Shown here: positions 23,904 through 33,627 of the stretch, one piece after another
Numbering within the stretch: position 1 is the stretch's first letter
How the letters are laid out: the number at the start of each line of letters is the position of its first letter
Position numbers and translations under genes: made by a program
Source of the DNA: Bacteroidia bacterium
Lineage (GTDB): Bacteria > Bacteroidota > Bacteroidia > J057
Assembly (NCBI GenBank): GCA_041391665.1
Contig: JAWKNO010000002.1
Coordinates: 1 to 64,000, forward strand
Direction of reading: 5' to 3'
DNA length: 64,000 nucleotides
The notes under the pieces: generated by a model
Databases searched by the model: none
What the model was told of the DNA's origin: nothing
The model's input: only the letters and a program-made list of their open reading frames with translations

Positions 23904-26495
23904 ATGAATCAATTTTTCCGCTTCACACTTTTGGGTGTCTTTGCCTTGCAATTATTTGCCTGCCGCTCAAATGACCCTCAAATTCCTTCTTTTTCCAGTT
24001 TGTGGCCCAAAACACAAAGGACATTTCTCGGCCCTGACTACTGGGCCAACCGCTTACAGGACTGGCAGATCAACAATGGAAGGATCGAATGCCTGGTAAG
24101 CAGTCCTAACCGGAATGTTTATCTGTTGACCCGGGAACTGAAACCTGACACGGCGGTCTCAGAAATGCGGATTCGCGTGGGTTTTCTAAATTCTTTGGAA
24201 AATCCTTCCGGCGAAAATTGGGTAGGGTTTCGGCTGGGTATAAAAGGCAAGTTTGACGATTATCGCGATAATGCGGTCTATGGTACAGGACTGAATATGG
24301 GAGTGACAACGCGGGGCGAACTATTTATCGGAGAGCCATCAACTGCTACGGCATCTTCACCGCTGGATTATATGAATGAACTGGAAATCGGGGTAAAACT
24401 CAAGCCCGATTCCGGGGGATACCGCGCCATATTTACCGTTTACAATCCCCAGACGGGCAAAATCTGGGAGTCGGTGGAAAAAGACAGTATTGACAAAAAT
24501 ATTCTTTCCGGAGGACTGGCATTGGTCAGTCATTTTGAGGGAATTGCAGACGGCCTGACGCGCCCGAGTGTATGGTTTAAGGACTGGCAGGTTTCTGGAA
24601 ATGAACTATTGGACCTCCCGCAAAATGCCTACGGCCCGATTATGTTTTCCCATTATACCCTGAGCAAAAATATCATGAAAATGACAGCACAAATGGCCCC
24701 TGTCGGAAAAAACGACGATGGGGTCGTGCATCTGGAAGTAAGGGTAGGGGAGGAATGGAAAGCGCTGGCAGAAGCCGCTATTGATCCCATGGCGAGGACG
24801 GCAACTTTTCGGGTAGATGAGTGGACGAGTGAGGCCGATATTCCATACAGACTGCGTTATCACCTGCTGACGGGTGATGGTGTCAAAACACCTTTTTACC
24901 ACGAGGGAACGGTTCGCAAAGACCCTGTGGATGCTGAAACACTCGTTGTCGCAGGGTTTACCGGCAATAATGACCTGGGTTTTCCCAACAAAGACCTGAC
25001 CGACAATGTATTGCTGCAAAACCCAGATTTTCTGTTTTTTTCCGGTGATCAGATTTATGAGGGAGTAGGAGGATATGGTGTTCAGCGATTTCCATTGGAA
25101 AAAGCTACGCTGGACTACCTGCGCAAGTGGTATATATTTGGCTGGACTTATCGAGACCTGCTCAAAGACCGTCCTTCCGTCTGCATGCCTGATGATCACG
25201 ATGTCTATCATGGCAATATCTGGGGAGCAGGAGGCAAAGCGACCGGGGACGAAGGAAACGACTTTGACAAGCAGGACAGAGGCGGGTATAAAATGCCTGC
25301 AGAATGGGTGAAAATGGTGGAAAGAACGCAAACCGCGCATTTGCCCGACCCTTACGATCCTACACCTGTTGAGCAGGGAATTGGCGTGTATTATACCTCG
25401 ATGGTGTATGGCGGTGTGAGTTTTGCGATTATTGAAGACCGCAAGTTTAAATCCGCACCCAAAGCCCTTTTACCCGAAGCAGAGATCAACAACGGCTGGG
25501 CACAAAACCGCAGCTTTGATGCGAAAACCCAAAGCGATGTGCCGGAAGCCAGTCTTCTGGGGCAGCGGCAGCTCGATTTTCTGGAAGCATGGACCGCCGA
25601 TTGGTCGGGAGGCGCAAAGATGAAATGTGTACTTTCTCAGACCATATTTGCGAATGTTGCCACATTGCCGGAGGAAGAATACCACGACAATGTAGTACCT
25701 CGTTTGCGGATTCTGGAACCCGGTGCTTACGCACCCAACGATCGGGCCGTATCTGATATGGATTCCAATGGATGGCCACAGACGGGCCGGAACAAGGCCT
25801 TGCGGGTTATTCGCAAAGGTTTTGCTTTTCATCTTGCTGGCGACCAGCATCTGGGAAGTACTATTCAATACGGTGTAGATGAATGGGGGGATGGACCGTA
25901 TGCCCTTTGTGTGCCTTCTGTTTCCAACGTCTGGCCCAGAAGGTGGTATCCGCAAGAAGGCGGAAAGAACCGAAAGCCAGATGCTCCCAAATATACCGGT
26001 GATTTTGAAGATGGCTTTGGTAATAAAATGACGGTGTTTGCCGTCTCTAATCCGGTATTTACGGGCCGCGAACCATCCAATCTTTACGACAGAGCCACGG
26101 GCTATGGCATTTTGCGGTTTCAAAAACCCCATCGTAAGATTACCATTGAGTGCTGGCCCCGCGATATAAATCCTACGGAAGCCGGTGCAAAAGAATACGA
26201 AGGTTGGCCCATTACGATTCATCAGCTGGATAACTACAGCAGAAAAGCCGCAGCATGGTTGCCAACGGTGAAGGTAAGTGGAATGTTTGAGCCAGTCGTG
26301 CAGGTAATCAAAGAAAGTACTGGCGAAGTTGTCTACACATTGCGTATTCAGGGCAATACATTTGAGCCCATGGTGTTTGAATCAGGCCGTTATACCCTTC
26401 GGGTCGGAGAGCCGGGAACAGCGAAGCTGAAGGTATTCAACGGCGTGGAGGCGTTGTCTGAAAAGGGAAAAACATCCATTCAGGCAGCGTTCTGA
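23904..26495 (+). CDS. PhoD-like alkaline phosphatase lipoprotein
   Basis: The 863-residue protein starts with a lipoprotein signal (LFAC, lipid on Cys20). An N-terminal carbohydrate-binding or lamin-like beta domain (about 35-235) is followed by a PhoD-type metallophosphatase. Metal-binding motifs are SGDQIYEG near 372, PDDHDVYHGN near 430 and AGDQHLG near 650. Unlike compact PhoD enzymes it has an extra N-terminal domain. It would hydrolyse phosphate esters on the cell surface or in the periplasm. It overlaps the convergent downstream gene by 16 bases at the 3' ends. Confidence 0.8.
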   Translation: MNQFFRFTLLGVFALQLFACRSNDPQIPSFSSLWPKTQRTFLGPDYWANRLQDWQINNGRIECLVSSPNRNVYLLTRELKPDTAVSEMRIRVGFLNSLENPSGENWVGFRLGIKGKFDDYRDNAVYGTGLNMGVTTRGELFIGEPSTATASSPLDYMNELEIGVKLKPDSGGYRAIFTVYNPQTGKIWESVEKDSIDKNILSGGLALVSHFEGIADGLTRPSVWFKDWQVSGNELLDLPQNAYGPIMFSHYTLSKNIMKMTAQMAPVGKNDDGVVHLEVRVGEEWKALAEAAIDPMARTATFRVDEWTSEADIPYRLRYHLLTGDGVKTPFYHEGTVRKDPVDAETLVVAGFTGNNDLGFPNKDLTDNVLLQNPDFLFFSGDQIYEGVGGYGVQRFPLEKATLDYLRKWYIFGWTYRDLLKDRPSVCMPDDHDVYHGNIWGAGGKATGDEGNDFDKQDRGGYKMPAEWVKMVERTQTAHLPDPYDPTPVEQGIGVYYTSMVYGGVSFAIIEDRKFKSAPKALLPEAEINNGWAQNRSFDAKTQSDVPEASLLGQRQLDFLEAWTADWSGGAKMKCVLSQTIFANVATLPEEEYHDNVVPRLRILEPGAYAPNDRAVSDMDSNGWPQTGRNKALRVIRKGFAFHLAGDQHLGSTIQYGVDEWGDGPYALCVPSVSNVWPRRWYPQEGGKNRKPDAPKYTGDFEDGFGNKMTVFAVSNPVFTGREPSNLYDRATGYGILRFQKPHRKITIECWPRDINPTEAGAKEYEGWPITIHQLDNYSRKAAAWLPTVKVSGMFEPVVQVIKESTGEVVYTLRIQGNTFEPMVFESGRYTLRVGEPGTAKLKVFNGVEALSEKGKTSIQAAF

Positions 26496-27154
26496 TTGTC
26501 TCCGAGCTTGTGGAGTTCGTCAGAACTAAAAATCACCTGATTTTGAGGTGAATTGGCGATGGCAATCATAGCTTTGGCGACAGTTTTGCCGGCAATCGCA
26601 CGGTATTGACGGGCGGGCCCTATCATCAATGGAGAGAAGATATTCATCATAAGTTTGCCAATATCTTCTCCCAATCTTTGCTCTTCCCTTTCTCCCAAAA
26701 GTAAAGATGGGCGGAGAATGGCTACCTGCTCAAAAGGATATTTCTGTACTTCTGCCTCAATTTGTCCCTTTACCCGGTTGTAAAAGAAAAAAGACTTCGA
26801 ATCTGCGCCCATAGCAGTTACAATCAGAAACTTGCCTACTTTATTTTTACTGGCTGCTGCGGCCAGGTATGTGGGAATCTCATAATCCACAAACAGAAAG
26901 TCTTCCCTGGAACCTGCTTTCCGTATTGTCGTACCAAGCGAACAATATAACTCATCTCCTTTTATCAGATGGCGAAAAGATTCCGGTTTTTTGAAATCCA
27001 CTACATGTACAACTACTTTATCAGAAGGAGATTTCATGGCTCTCCTTGAAAAAATATGCAGGGTTTCGTAGCGGTCGTCCTGAATCAATTCCCGCAGTAA
27101 ATGGCCGCCAATCAATCCGGTTGCACCAAAAATCATCGCTATTTTTCCACTCAT
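26480..27154 (-). CDS. NAD(P)H-binding oxidoreductase (atypical SDR, HTATIP2-like)
   Basis: From the ATG at 27152-27154 the protein has 224 residues and starts directly with a Rossmann dinucleotide motif GATGLIGGHL. The catalytic-type pair YNRVK is near residue 128 and a strand-helix ending ILRPSLLLGER follows. This matches small NAD(P)H-binding proteins of the HTATIP2/CC3 type. A longer frame reaching back to 27238 would add 28 residues before the Rossmann fold and is less likely. Substrate unknown. Confidence 0.75.
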   Translation of the reverse strand: MSGKIAMIFGATGLIGGHLLRELIQDDRYETLHIFSRRAMKSPSDKVVVHVVDFKKPESFRHLIKGDELYCSLGTTIRKAGSREDFLFVDYEIPTYLAAAASKNKVGKFLIVTAMGADSKSFFFYNRVKGQIEAEVQKYPFEQVAILRPSLLLGEREEQRLGEDIGKLMMNIFSPLMIGPARQYRAIAGKTVAKAMIAIANSPQNQVIFSSDELHKLGDNQNAA

Positions 27155-27328
27155 TGATAAAATTTTTAAAATTCGGTACGCATCTTGCAATAAAAGAAAA
27201 TCGGGGCGCTCAAACACGATTTTTCCCCATTCAGACACGAATATTAATAATTCGAAAAAAAGAAGTAACCAAAATAGATAAAATACGGTAAAAGCTTAGT
27301 AAGTTACATACTGAAACGGACCAGATCG

Positions 27329-27676
27329 ATGAAATTAAAATCTTTACTTTTCGCCTTAGTATTTTCTCTCTCTCTGCCTGCTTTCGCAGCTGACCAACCT
27401 ACCCATTCTACGGTAGTAGAGTTTTCCGGCTGGCAGATTGAAACATCCATATATCCCAATCCTTCTACCGGAAGGTTCCATCTGAATATTAAGTCTGATA
27501 ATTACGATACCTACCAGGTAAAAGTGGTAAATCTCATCGGCAAGACGCTGATTCAAAAGGAGGTTGAGTCCAATTTTGAAACAGAATTTGATCTTACTGC
27601 TTATCCCAAAGGTGTTTACTTCGTACAAATACAGCTTGATCAACGCCAGATCATTAAGCGGATCGTGGTTCAGTAA
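27329..27676 (+). CDS. Minimal secreted protein: signal peptide plus T9SS sorting domain
   Basis: The 115-residue protein is a signal peptide (cleavage near AFA-AD) followed almost at once by a complete type A T9SS sorting domain: SIYPNPSTGRF, then KVVNLIGKTLIQKEV, then LTAYPKGVYFVQI and a basic end KRIVVQ. Only about 20 residues separate them, so there is no cargo domain. It might be a decoy, a structural anchor or what remains of a larger protein. It ends two bases from the convergent folA gene. Confidence 0.75.
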   Translation: MKLKSLLFALVFSLSLPAFAADQPTHSTVVEFSGWQIETSIYPNPSTGRFHLNIKSDNYDTYQVKVVNLIGKTLIQKEVESNFETEFDLTAYPKGVYFVQIQLDQRQIIKRIVVQ

Positions 27677-27678
27677 GT

Positions 27679-28149
27679 TTATTCTTTCCTTCGGTAAGTA
27701 ACAATTTCATAGTTCGGGTAACGGTCTGTGGCAATTATATTCCAGTTGTTTAGATCAAATTCAGGAAAGTAAGCGATACCCGTATATTCTCCTTCGATAT
27801 AGGTAAGATACATCATATCTACCCTTCCAATCGTTTGCGCATAAATCTTCGCTCCGCCGGCAATGTAAATATCCTCGGCATAACTCTCTGCCAGCGCAAG
27901 GGCATCATCAATGGTTTTACATACCGTATAATTTTCACCGGAAGGGAAGTCCCTGCTGATTACAATCGTATGTTTGCTTGTCAGGTCAGCACCTACCAGC
28001 TCAAAGGTAGAGCGACCCATAAGCACGGTCTTCCCACTGACCCTGGACAAATACAAATTATACTCCTCCGGTATATGCCAGGGCAAACCGTCTTCCGTAC
28101 CAATCAATCTGTCCCTGGACATAGCCGCAATGATTATTTTTAACGGCAT
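27679..28149 (-). CDS. folA: Dihydrofolate reductase
   Basis: The 156-residue protein is full length for the family and keeps the core motifs: IIAAMSRDRLIGTEDGLPW at the N-terminus (substrate-binding acidic residue in the LPWHIPEE segment), GKTVLMGRSTFE for cofactor binding, and IYIAGGAKIYAQ with the glycine pair that holds NADPH. It reduces dihydrofolate to tetrahydrofolate in the cytoplasm. The thymidylate synthase gene often found next to it is not in this window. The downstream coiled-coil gene starts seven bases upstream of it and may be in the same transcript. Confidence 0.9.
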   Translation of the reverse strand: MPLKIIIAAMSRDRLIGTEDGLPWHIPEEYNLYLSRVSGKTVLMGRSTFELVGADLTSKHTIVISRDFPSGENYTVCKTIDDALALAESYAEDIYIAGGAKIYAQTIGRVDMMYLTYIEGEYTGIAYFPEFDLNNWNIIATDRYPNYEIVTYRRKE

Positions 28150-28156
28150 GGGACTA

Positions 28157-28756
28157 TCAGGAGAAAAACTTCTTCATGGCGCCTTTAAACTGATCGAAAG
28201 CTTCTGAAACCTCGTCGGTAAACTCATCCCAGGTTTCTTCAGCGGCTTCCTTTTTTTCGTCAATTTTGGCCCTGATTGTCGCGAGTGTGGCGGTTAATTC
28301 TTCCTGTTTTTCCTTCAGTTCTTCTTTTGCATCAGCTTTTCCCAGCGCAAATTGAAGGTGGAAAAGATCCATTTTAGTTTTAAACTGTTCCAGCTTGCCA
28401 GAGAGGTTGCCGGACAATTCCTGCTTTTTATCTCCTAAAGAAGACATATACGTCTCGTATTCATCTTTTGCCTCCTGTATGGATTCTGTGAGCCGCTTTT
28501 TCTGTTCTTCATAAGCTTCCAAAGATTCTGCTTTTCCCAAAGCGAGTTGAACCTGAAGGGCTTCAAGTTTGCCGCGAAGTTTTTGCACATGGTCGTTGGA
28601 AGCCATTTCGCTGATTTTGGCTTTTGACTCATTGACAAACTCGGTAAAGGCTGCTTTTTGTTTTTCGTAAGCGGCAACTATCTCTTCTTCACCCAGTGAA
28701 ATCTGTAATTCGAGGTCGTCGAGTTCTTTACTCCAGTCTTCCAGAAATTGGTTCAT
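28157..28756 (-). CDS. Coiled-coil protein with three internal repeats
   Basis: Unrecognised 199-residue acidic protein, almost all helix. A motif of the form L-x-x-L-x-L-Q-x-x-L-G-K-A-E followed by an EQK-rich helix occurs three times: near residues 15, 65 and 130 (LELQISLGEEE, LQVQLALGKAE, FHLQFALGKAD). It ends in a basic FKGAMKKFFS. There is no signal peptide. It could be a structural or stress-related protein; the repeats are not a family I can name. Confidence 0.6.
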   Translation of the reverse strand: MNQFLEDWSKELDDLELQISLGEEEIVAAYEKQKAAFTEFVNESKAKISEMASNDHVQKLRGKLEALQVQLALGKAESLEAYEEQKKRLTESIQEAKDEYETYMSSLGDKKQELSGNLSGKLEQFKTKMDLFHLQFALGKADAKEELKEKQEELTATLATIRAKIDEKKEAAEETWDEFTDEVSEAFDQFKGAMKKFFS

Positions 28757-28790
28757 CAGTTAATATTTTAGGTTGTTGGGTTAAAGATAA

Positions 28791-30788
28791 TTAAAAATTC
28801 CAGGCCAGGAGGTTTACGTAGTTCAAAATTATGAGAAAGATAACTCCGGCAATTGCAGTTAACATATACTGCAACCTGGTACCAGCATTCCAGTATCGTT
28901 TGCTGAAAGAGATCGGGATAAATATGAGCATAATGATGGTAAGGATTCCCCCGATCAGTGGAAGCGTCTGAAGATAGGGAAGGGCAGGCGGAATCTCAAA
29001 GGCAAAACTTTCGAAAAAATCTCCCGAAAGCATGACAAATCCCACTCCAAAAAGAATATAAGCCAGGCTGCTAAATCTTCCGGCCAGTAATGCGGTATGT
29101 TGCATTCCTGTGCGGGTTTTTCCGCCGGAGACTTTTCTTACCTGGTGTGCGTACATCGAAACCGGCCAAAGTATAATCATCAGTAAAAATAATACACCAC
29201 AAATGCTCAGAAGGGTGATCAGCAGGCGCGGAGATTCGTACCATGAAAGCCGGTCGAAACCCATGATTGGCATTTCTGAGGAAAATGCGTGCGTCACGTT
29301 TTCGTTGGCATCTTCTTTAAAGACCATTCGCTCCTCTCCGTCTTCTGCTTTAAAGCCATTTTTACCATCAGAAAGAAAAGTTTTTTTCTCCTGCATATAC
29401 GGGCCAATTTCCAATTTTCCTCCTTCTCCGGCCTTTACCTGCAAGACAGATAAAACGCCAAACACTTTTTCATAGGAGGAATAAACCATTCGGTTGGACC
29501 TGTAGAAACCCTCGTATTTTTCCACCCCTTCACCTGAGGTAGCTGACGGCCCGGCTTCTGGTTCTGCGGGAAAATACCGGTCAACAAAAGCCCTGATAAC
29601 GGGTTTTCTGGCTTCAGGGCCATTTTCGCTATTAAATGAGAGAAAGATTCCGGTTTGTTTCTCAGGAATCAGTAAAAGTTGGGAATGGAAATAACGCGTG
29701 TCTCCTCCATGGCCAATCATTTTTAGCCCGTTTTGGCGAATTTCATAGAAGCCCAGGCATATACCGGGAATCGAAGCTTCATTGGAAAACTGGCGCCGGT
29801 GCATTTCGGCCATTGTCTGCTGGCTCAGGATGTCAGATGAGTCTGCGGGAGTATTTGCATTTTTCAGATGGGCCATCATAAACTTAGCCATATCATCGGC
29901 ACTGGACGCGAGAATGCCGGCAGGACCCAACTGGATATATTCGGCATCTCCCAGCACAAATTTTTCACCGGAATAGGAATAACCCTGAGAAAGCCATTTT
30001 CGCAGTGAATCGGGTTGGGGTTGGCGGAATGTGCTGTGGCTCATCTCCAATGGCTGGAAAATATGTTTCTCAACATAGGTTTCAAACGGCATACCTGACA
30101 CTTTCTCAACGATATAACCAGCCAACGCAGCTCCGTAATTGGAGTAGGAGGTTACCTCTCCGGGAGGCCTGACCCGCTTCGGCATGTTTTTTTCCAGAAA
30201 TTCGCCCAAAGGCTTGACATCTTCCGGGGTGCGTGCAAAAATCCGGAACATATCTTCAAAACCCGCAGTATGGGTCAGCAGATGGCGAAGTGTGACGGGC
30301 TCTTCATAGGTATCGGGAATCTTAAAATCGGAAAGGTATTCGTTTACATTTTTGTCAAGATCGAGCGAACCTTTTTCCACCAGTTGCATCACAGCAGTCC
30401 ATGTGAAAAGCTTGGAGACAGATCCTGTTAAAAATAAAGACTTCCCGGGATCGACTTTTTCTTTATTCGGGACATTGGTATAACCATAACCCTTGGAGAA
30501 AAACAGTTTGCCATCTTTGACAATAGAAACAGTTGCACCGGCAATGTGACTGGATTCCAGATATGCAGGCACCAGCCCGTCGAAGAAAGCTTCGGTATTT
30601 TCCTTACTCCAGATACCATTGGTGTCGGGAAGCAATACCGGTACTACCCTCAAAGAAACTGAGTCCAGAAAAACGGCTCCGGAATCTTCTGGCTTTTCTG
30701 TGGGCTGTTGGGCGATAGTTGCAGAAGCCCATAAAAACAGAAAGGAAAAGATCAGGCGTGGAAGAACATTTGTAAACAGGGGCATCAT
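28791..30788 (-). CDS. Serine hydrolase, class C beta-lactamase-like, with C-terminal membrane domain
   Basis: The 665-residue protein has a signal peptide, a penicillin-binding-protein-like domain (about 65-410) with nucleophile motif S123-V-S-K126, Tyr motif YSN near 216 and HGGD near 340, and a C-terminal region with four hydrophobic segments (about 535-660). It belongs to the broad beta-lactamase/esterase/D-aminopeptidase superfamily; true beta-lactamase activity is not implied. The membrane tail suggests it works on the periplasmic face of the inner membrane. Confidence 0.8.
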   Translation of the reverse strand: MMPLFTNVLPRLIFSFLFLWASATIAQQPTEKPEDSGAVFLDSVSLRVVPVLLPDTNGIWSKENTEAFFDGLVPAYLESSHIAGATVSIVKDGKLFFSKGYGYTNVPNKEKVDPGKSLFLTGSVSKLFTWTAVMQLVEKGSLDLDKNVNEYLSDFKIPDTYEEPVTLRHLLTHTAGFEDMFRIFARTPEDVKPLGEFLEKNMPKRVRPPGEVTSYSNYGAALAGYIVEKVSGMPFETYVEKHIFQPLEMSHSTFRQPQPDSLRKWLSQGYSYSGEKFVLGDAEYIQLGPAGILASSADDMAKFMMAHLKNANTPADSSDILSQQTMAEMHRRQFSNEASIPGICLGFYEIRQNGLKMIGHGGDTRYFHSQLLLIPEKQTGIFLSFNSENGPEARKPVIRAFVDRYFPAEPEAGPSATSGEGVEKYEGFYRSNRMVYSSYEKVFGVLSVLQVKAGEGGKLEIGPYMQEKKTFLSDGKNGFKAEDGEERMVFKEDANENVTHAFSSEMPIMGFDRLSWYESPRLLITLLSICGVLFLLMIILWPVSMYAHQVRKVSGGKTRTGMQHTALLAGRFSSLAYILFGVGFVMLSGDFFESFAFEIPPALPYLQTLPLIGGILTIIMLIFIPISFSKRYWNAGTRLQYMLTAIAGVIFLIILNYVNLLAWNF

Positions 30789-30997
30789 AATTTATCAGGT
30801 GATTTAGGTCGTTGTTCCTATTAATATAGGTTTTACGGGAAAATTAGGCAAACAATATGACAGGAAGGAACAAATTTATTGATTTGTATGTTCACCCTGT
30901 GATTAAGGCTTGGGTAAAGATCTGACTTGTTGGTAAAGGTTTGGAAAATAGCGTTAACTTTTTGGTGAATCACTAAAAATTTTTGAAATTACATAGT

Positions 30998-31507
30998 ATG
31001 AAAACATTGCTAATCCTCTTGTTTGGTTGTTTGACAGGGTATTTAACCTATGCACAAATTGTGGTCGATCGTCAGGTCATCGGCAGCTCCGGCAATTATA
31101 GCACTGCCGGGAATCTGCTGATTTCCTCTAATGTAGGAGAATCTGCTACAATCACAGCAACTACGGGTTCTTTTTCCTTTACTCAGGGCTTTGAGCAACC
31201 TGACAATGGCGGCAGTGTGGGAATCGCAGACGATCTTCGGGTATTGGTTGATTACTCATTTTTTCCAAACCCTACGGATGAGGTGCTATATATAGAGATG
31301 AATACAACGAGTCCTGTGAAAATTTTTATGGAGGTGTATGATGCTACAGGCAGACTTACCCCGGTCAGGATTGAACCTGTGTGGGTAAATGGCCCTATAA
31401 ATACACAGGCTGATCTCTCTATGTTGGCTGATGGTTTTTATCAGCTACTCCTGAAAAATGCATCCGGGCAACCTTTGCATTCTGCGAAAATTCGCAAAGT
31501 CCATTAA
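30998..31507 (+). CDS. Secreted protein with T9SS-type sorting domain
   Basis: From the ATG at 30998 the protein has 169 residues: a signal peptide (cleavage near TYA-QI), a short beta region (VIGSSGNYSTAGN, FTQGFEQPD) and a C-terminal sorting domain starting at FFPNPTDEVLYIEM and ending KIRKVH. The N-terminal module, with a repeated motif of GE..T... and a Q-G-F-E-Q-P end, is common in small T9SS-exported proteins of the phylum. A longer frame beginning with TTG at 30983 is less likely. Confidence 0.7.
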   Translation: MKTLLILLFGCLTGYLTYAQIVVDRQVIGSSGNYSTAGNLLISSNVGESATITATTGSFSFTQGFEQPDNGGSVGIADDLRVLVDYSFFPNPTDEVLYIEMNTTSPVKIFMEVYDATGRLTPVRIEPVWVNGPINTQADLSMLADGFYQLLLKNASGQPLHSAKIRKVH

Positions 31508-31632
31508 ACACGTTTTTCTACTAAACCTACACGATAAGCAGATATAGCGCTGCGAATATTAGTTTGCGCTAACATTGTCAGATTGGGTTGGGTAATATTT
31601 GGGAAACACCCATCGCCTAAACCGCTAATTCA

Positions 31633-33543
31633 ATGTTTATGCGTAACCTTATTTTACCCATTTTTTGTATTCTTTTTACCGCTGTTACGGGTTGTAACTC
31701 CATAAGATACTCGTCCCATGACCAGTACGCAGCCTATCGGGGAGACAGTCGTAACGAAATGTCTCCCATCCAGACCAATCAGTCTGGAAAAGTTCAGATC
31801 GCTCTGATTCTTGATACAAGCTGGAGCATGGAGACCGTGCTTGAATATACCAAAGGCACATTTTGGATATTTGTAGATGAGATTCTTCGTCAGAATGATC
31901 AATACTATACGCCGGAACTCGAATTTGCCCTATATGAATATGGCAACCCCACCCTGAAGCGGAAGACACAGTTTATCAGACAGGTCGTTCCCTTCACGTC
32001 AGATTTGGATAAAATCTCCGAAGAATTGTATTATTTGAGTGTAAATCACTCGATACGGGGGAAATCCTTTAGTGGTGCTGCTTTACTCCGCGCTACAGAC
32101 GAACTAAACTGGAGTGAAAAGCCTGGCGATCAGAAGATGATGATTATCGCCGGGAACGAAAATTTTCGCAAAGGCCCCGTGGATTATCAGCGCGCAATTG
32201 CGTTAGCGCGAAGGAAGGGAATCATCGTCAATACGGTTTTTGCGGGAGATTACCGAAAGGGAATACAACTCTGGTGGCAGGATGCAGCATTTCTGGGGAA
32301 TGGGATGTATCGCAATGTTGAGACCTCGATTCCACTGGAAAAATATTATTACCCTACTGTTTTTGACGCGCAGATCTGCTATTTCAACACTCAGCTGAAT
32401 TATACCTATTTGCCTTATGGAAGCCAGGGCAATTATTCCTGGAACCGCTGTTTGGAGCAGGACAAGTTTGCCTTGCGTTTTGGCGAGGCCTATGAGAGCA
32501 TTCGGGCACTGGCCAAATGTCGCCCCGGATATCGGGTTCCCGGATGGGATTTGATTGATGCGATTGATACCCGACAGATAAAGCTCGAAGAAATTGCCGA
32601 AGCTGACTTACCTGAAGTATTGAAAAATATCAGCCGGGAGGAACAATTAGCCTATCTCGAAAGGATGCGTAAAAGCAGGGATGAGATAAAATTGCGGATT
32701 TTAGGTCTTCAGGTTCAAAAGGAGGCAGAAATACGTAAACAAGGAAGAGGTATTTATGGAATTACAGAAATACCTTTTCAGGCAGTGGTGAAAAACATCA
32801 GACCTGCCGAAACATTTCCAGGGACAAAGGGCAAGCAGTTTGATTCCCCGTCGCCGCGTGAGATAAACCGGCCAGAGATACCACAGCAGCCAATTCCACC
32901 TGCCATCCGCCAACAAGAAATCAGAGAACAATCCCCGCAGATTCAGTCTGAAACGGAAGTGCGTCTCCAGGTTGAGAATCAGTCTCGTGAGCAGGAAATC
33001 ATGCAAAGAGCTGATCTTGAAAAACGGCAACAGGAAGCGAGAGATCGCGCGGCACAGATTCAGCGGGAAGCGGAAGTGCGTCGCCAGGCAGAGATTCAAT
33101 CAGATGAACAACAGGAAGCCCGGCAGCGCGCAGAGCAGGCACAACGTGAACAGGAAGCCCGGCAGCGCACAGAGCAGGCACAACGTGAACAGGAAGCCCG
33201 GCAGCGCACAGAGCAGGCACAACGTGAACAGGAAGCCCGGCAGCGCACAGAACAGGCACAACGTGAACAGGAAGCCCGGCAGCGCGCAGAGCAGGCACAA
33301 CGTGAACAGGAAGCCCGGCAGCGTGCAGAGCAGGCACAACGTGAACAGGAAGCCCGGCAGCGCGCAGAGCAGGCACAACGTGAACAGGAAGCCCGGCAGC
33401 GTGCAGAACAGGCACAACGGGAACAGGAAGCCCGGCAGCGTGCAGAGCAGGCACAACGGGAACAGGAAGCCGCCCGGCAGCGCGCAGAGCAGGCCCGGCA
33501 AATGCAGATTCAAAACAACAATACAGGAATAAAAATAGAATAA
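31633..33543 (+). CDS. VWA-domain lipoprotein with long QREQEAR repeat tail
   Basis: The 636-residue protein starts with a lipobox (AVTGC). A von Willebrand A domain at about 55-240 has MIDAS motif DTSWS. A middle helical region follows, and the C-terminal 210 residues are a highly charged helix. Within it, residues about 495-622 are nine copies of the 13-residue unit EARQRAEQAQREQ (some with T for A) plus a degenerate tenth. The DNA unit is 39 bp, so copies can change without a frameshift. The tail should form a long single helix or coiled coil reaching from the membrane surface. It precedes a secreted helical protein by 84 bases, possibly one operon. Confidence 0.75.
   Translation: MFMRNLILPIFCILFTAVTGCNSIRYSSHDQYAAYRGDSRNEMSPIQTNQSGKVQIALILDTSWSMETVLEYTKGTFWIFVDEILRQNDQYYTPELEFALYEYGNPTLKRKTQFIRQVVPFTSDLDKISEELYYLSVNHSIRGKSFSGAALLRATDELNWSEKPGDQKMMIIAGNENFRKGPVDYQRAIALARRKGIIVNTVFAGDYRKGIQLWWQDAAFLGNGMYRNVETSIPLEKYYYPTVFDAQICYFNTQLNYTYLPYGSQGNYSWNRCLEQDKFALRFGEAYESIRALAKCRPGYRVPGWDLIDAIDTRQIKLEEIAEADLPEVLKNISREEQLAYLERMRKSRDEIKLRILGLQVQKEAEIRKQGRGIYGITEIPFQAVVKNIRPAETFPGTKGKQFDSPSPREINRPEIPQQPIPPAIRQQEIREQSPQIQSETEVRLQVENQSREQEIMQRADLEKRQQEARDRAAQIQREAEVRRQAEIQSDEQQEARQRAEQAQREQEARQRTEQAQREQEARQRTEQAQREQEARQRTEQAQREQEARQRAEQAQREQEARQRAEQAQREQEARQRAEQAQREQEARQRAEQAQREQEARQRAEQAQREQEAARQRAEQARQMQIQNNNTGIKIE
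33115..33500 (+). repeat. 39-bp tandem repeat inside the VWA gene
   Basis: Nine consecutive 39-bp units start at 33115, 33154, 33193, 33232, 33271, 33310, 33349, 33388 and 33427, each beginning GAAGCCCGGCAGCG or a near match. A tenth, altered unit from 33466 has three inserted bases (GCC). Unit-to-unit differences are few, so the array has probably expanded recently. Confidence 0.9.
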
Positions 33544-33627
33544 TGATTTTTTTTTGGCGTGATCGTTGCAGGAATTCGTTATTGGATATAAAGTGTCTGA
33601 AAAATATCCAAAATCAAATTTCGATTT

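Noticed and set aside
24606..26222. Long minus-strand frames opposite the PhoD-like gene
   Set aside because: They lie antisense to a protein with complete metal motifs and have no recognisable domains.
28791..30788. Antibiotic-resistance beta-lactamase
   Set aside because: SxxK and YxN motifs are shared by many esterases and peptidases of the superfamily; a four-span membrane tail argues against a classical class C enzyme.
32972..33532. Long open frames on both strands across the VWA repeat
   Set aside because: The 39-bp unit is a multiple of three, so any frame without a stop in one unit stays open in all. They are repetitive shadows of the VWA gene.
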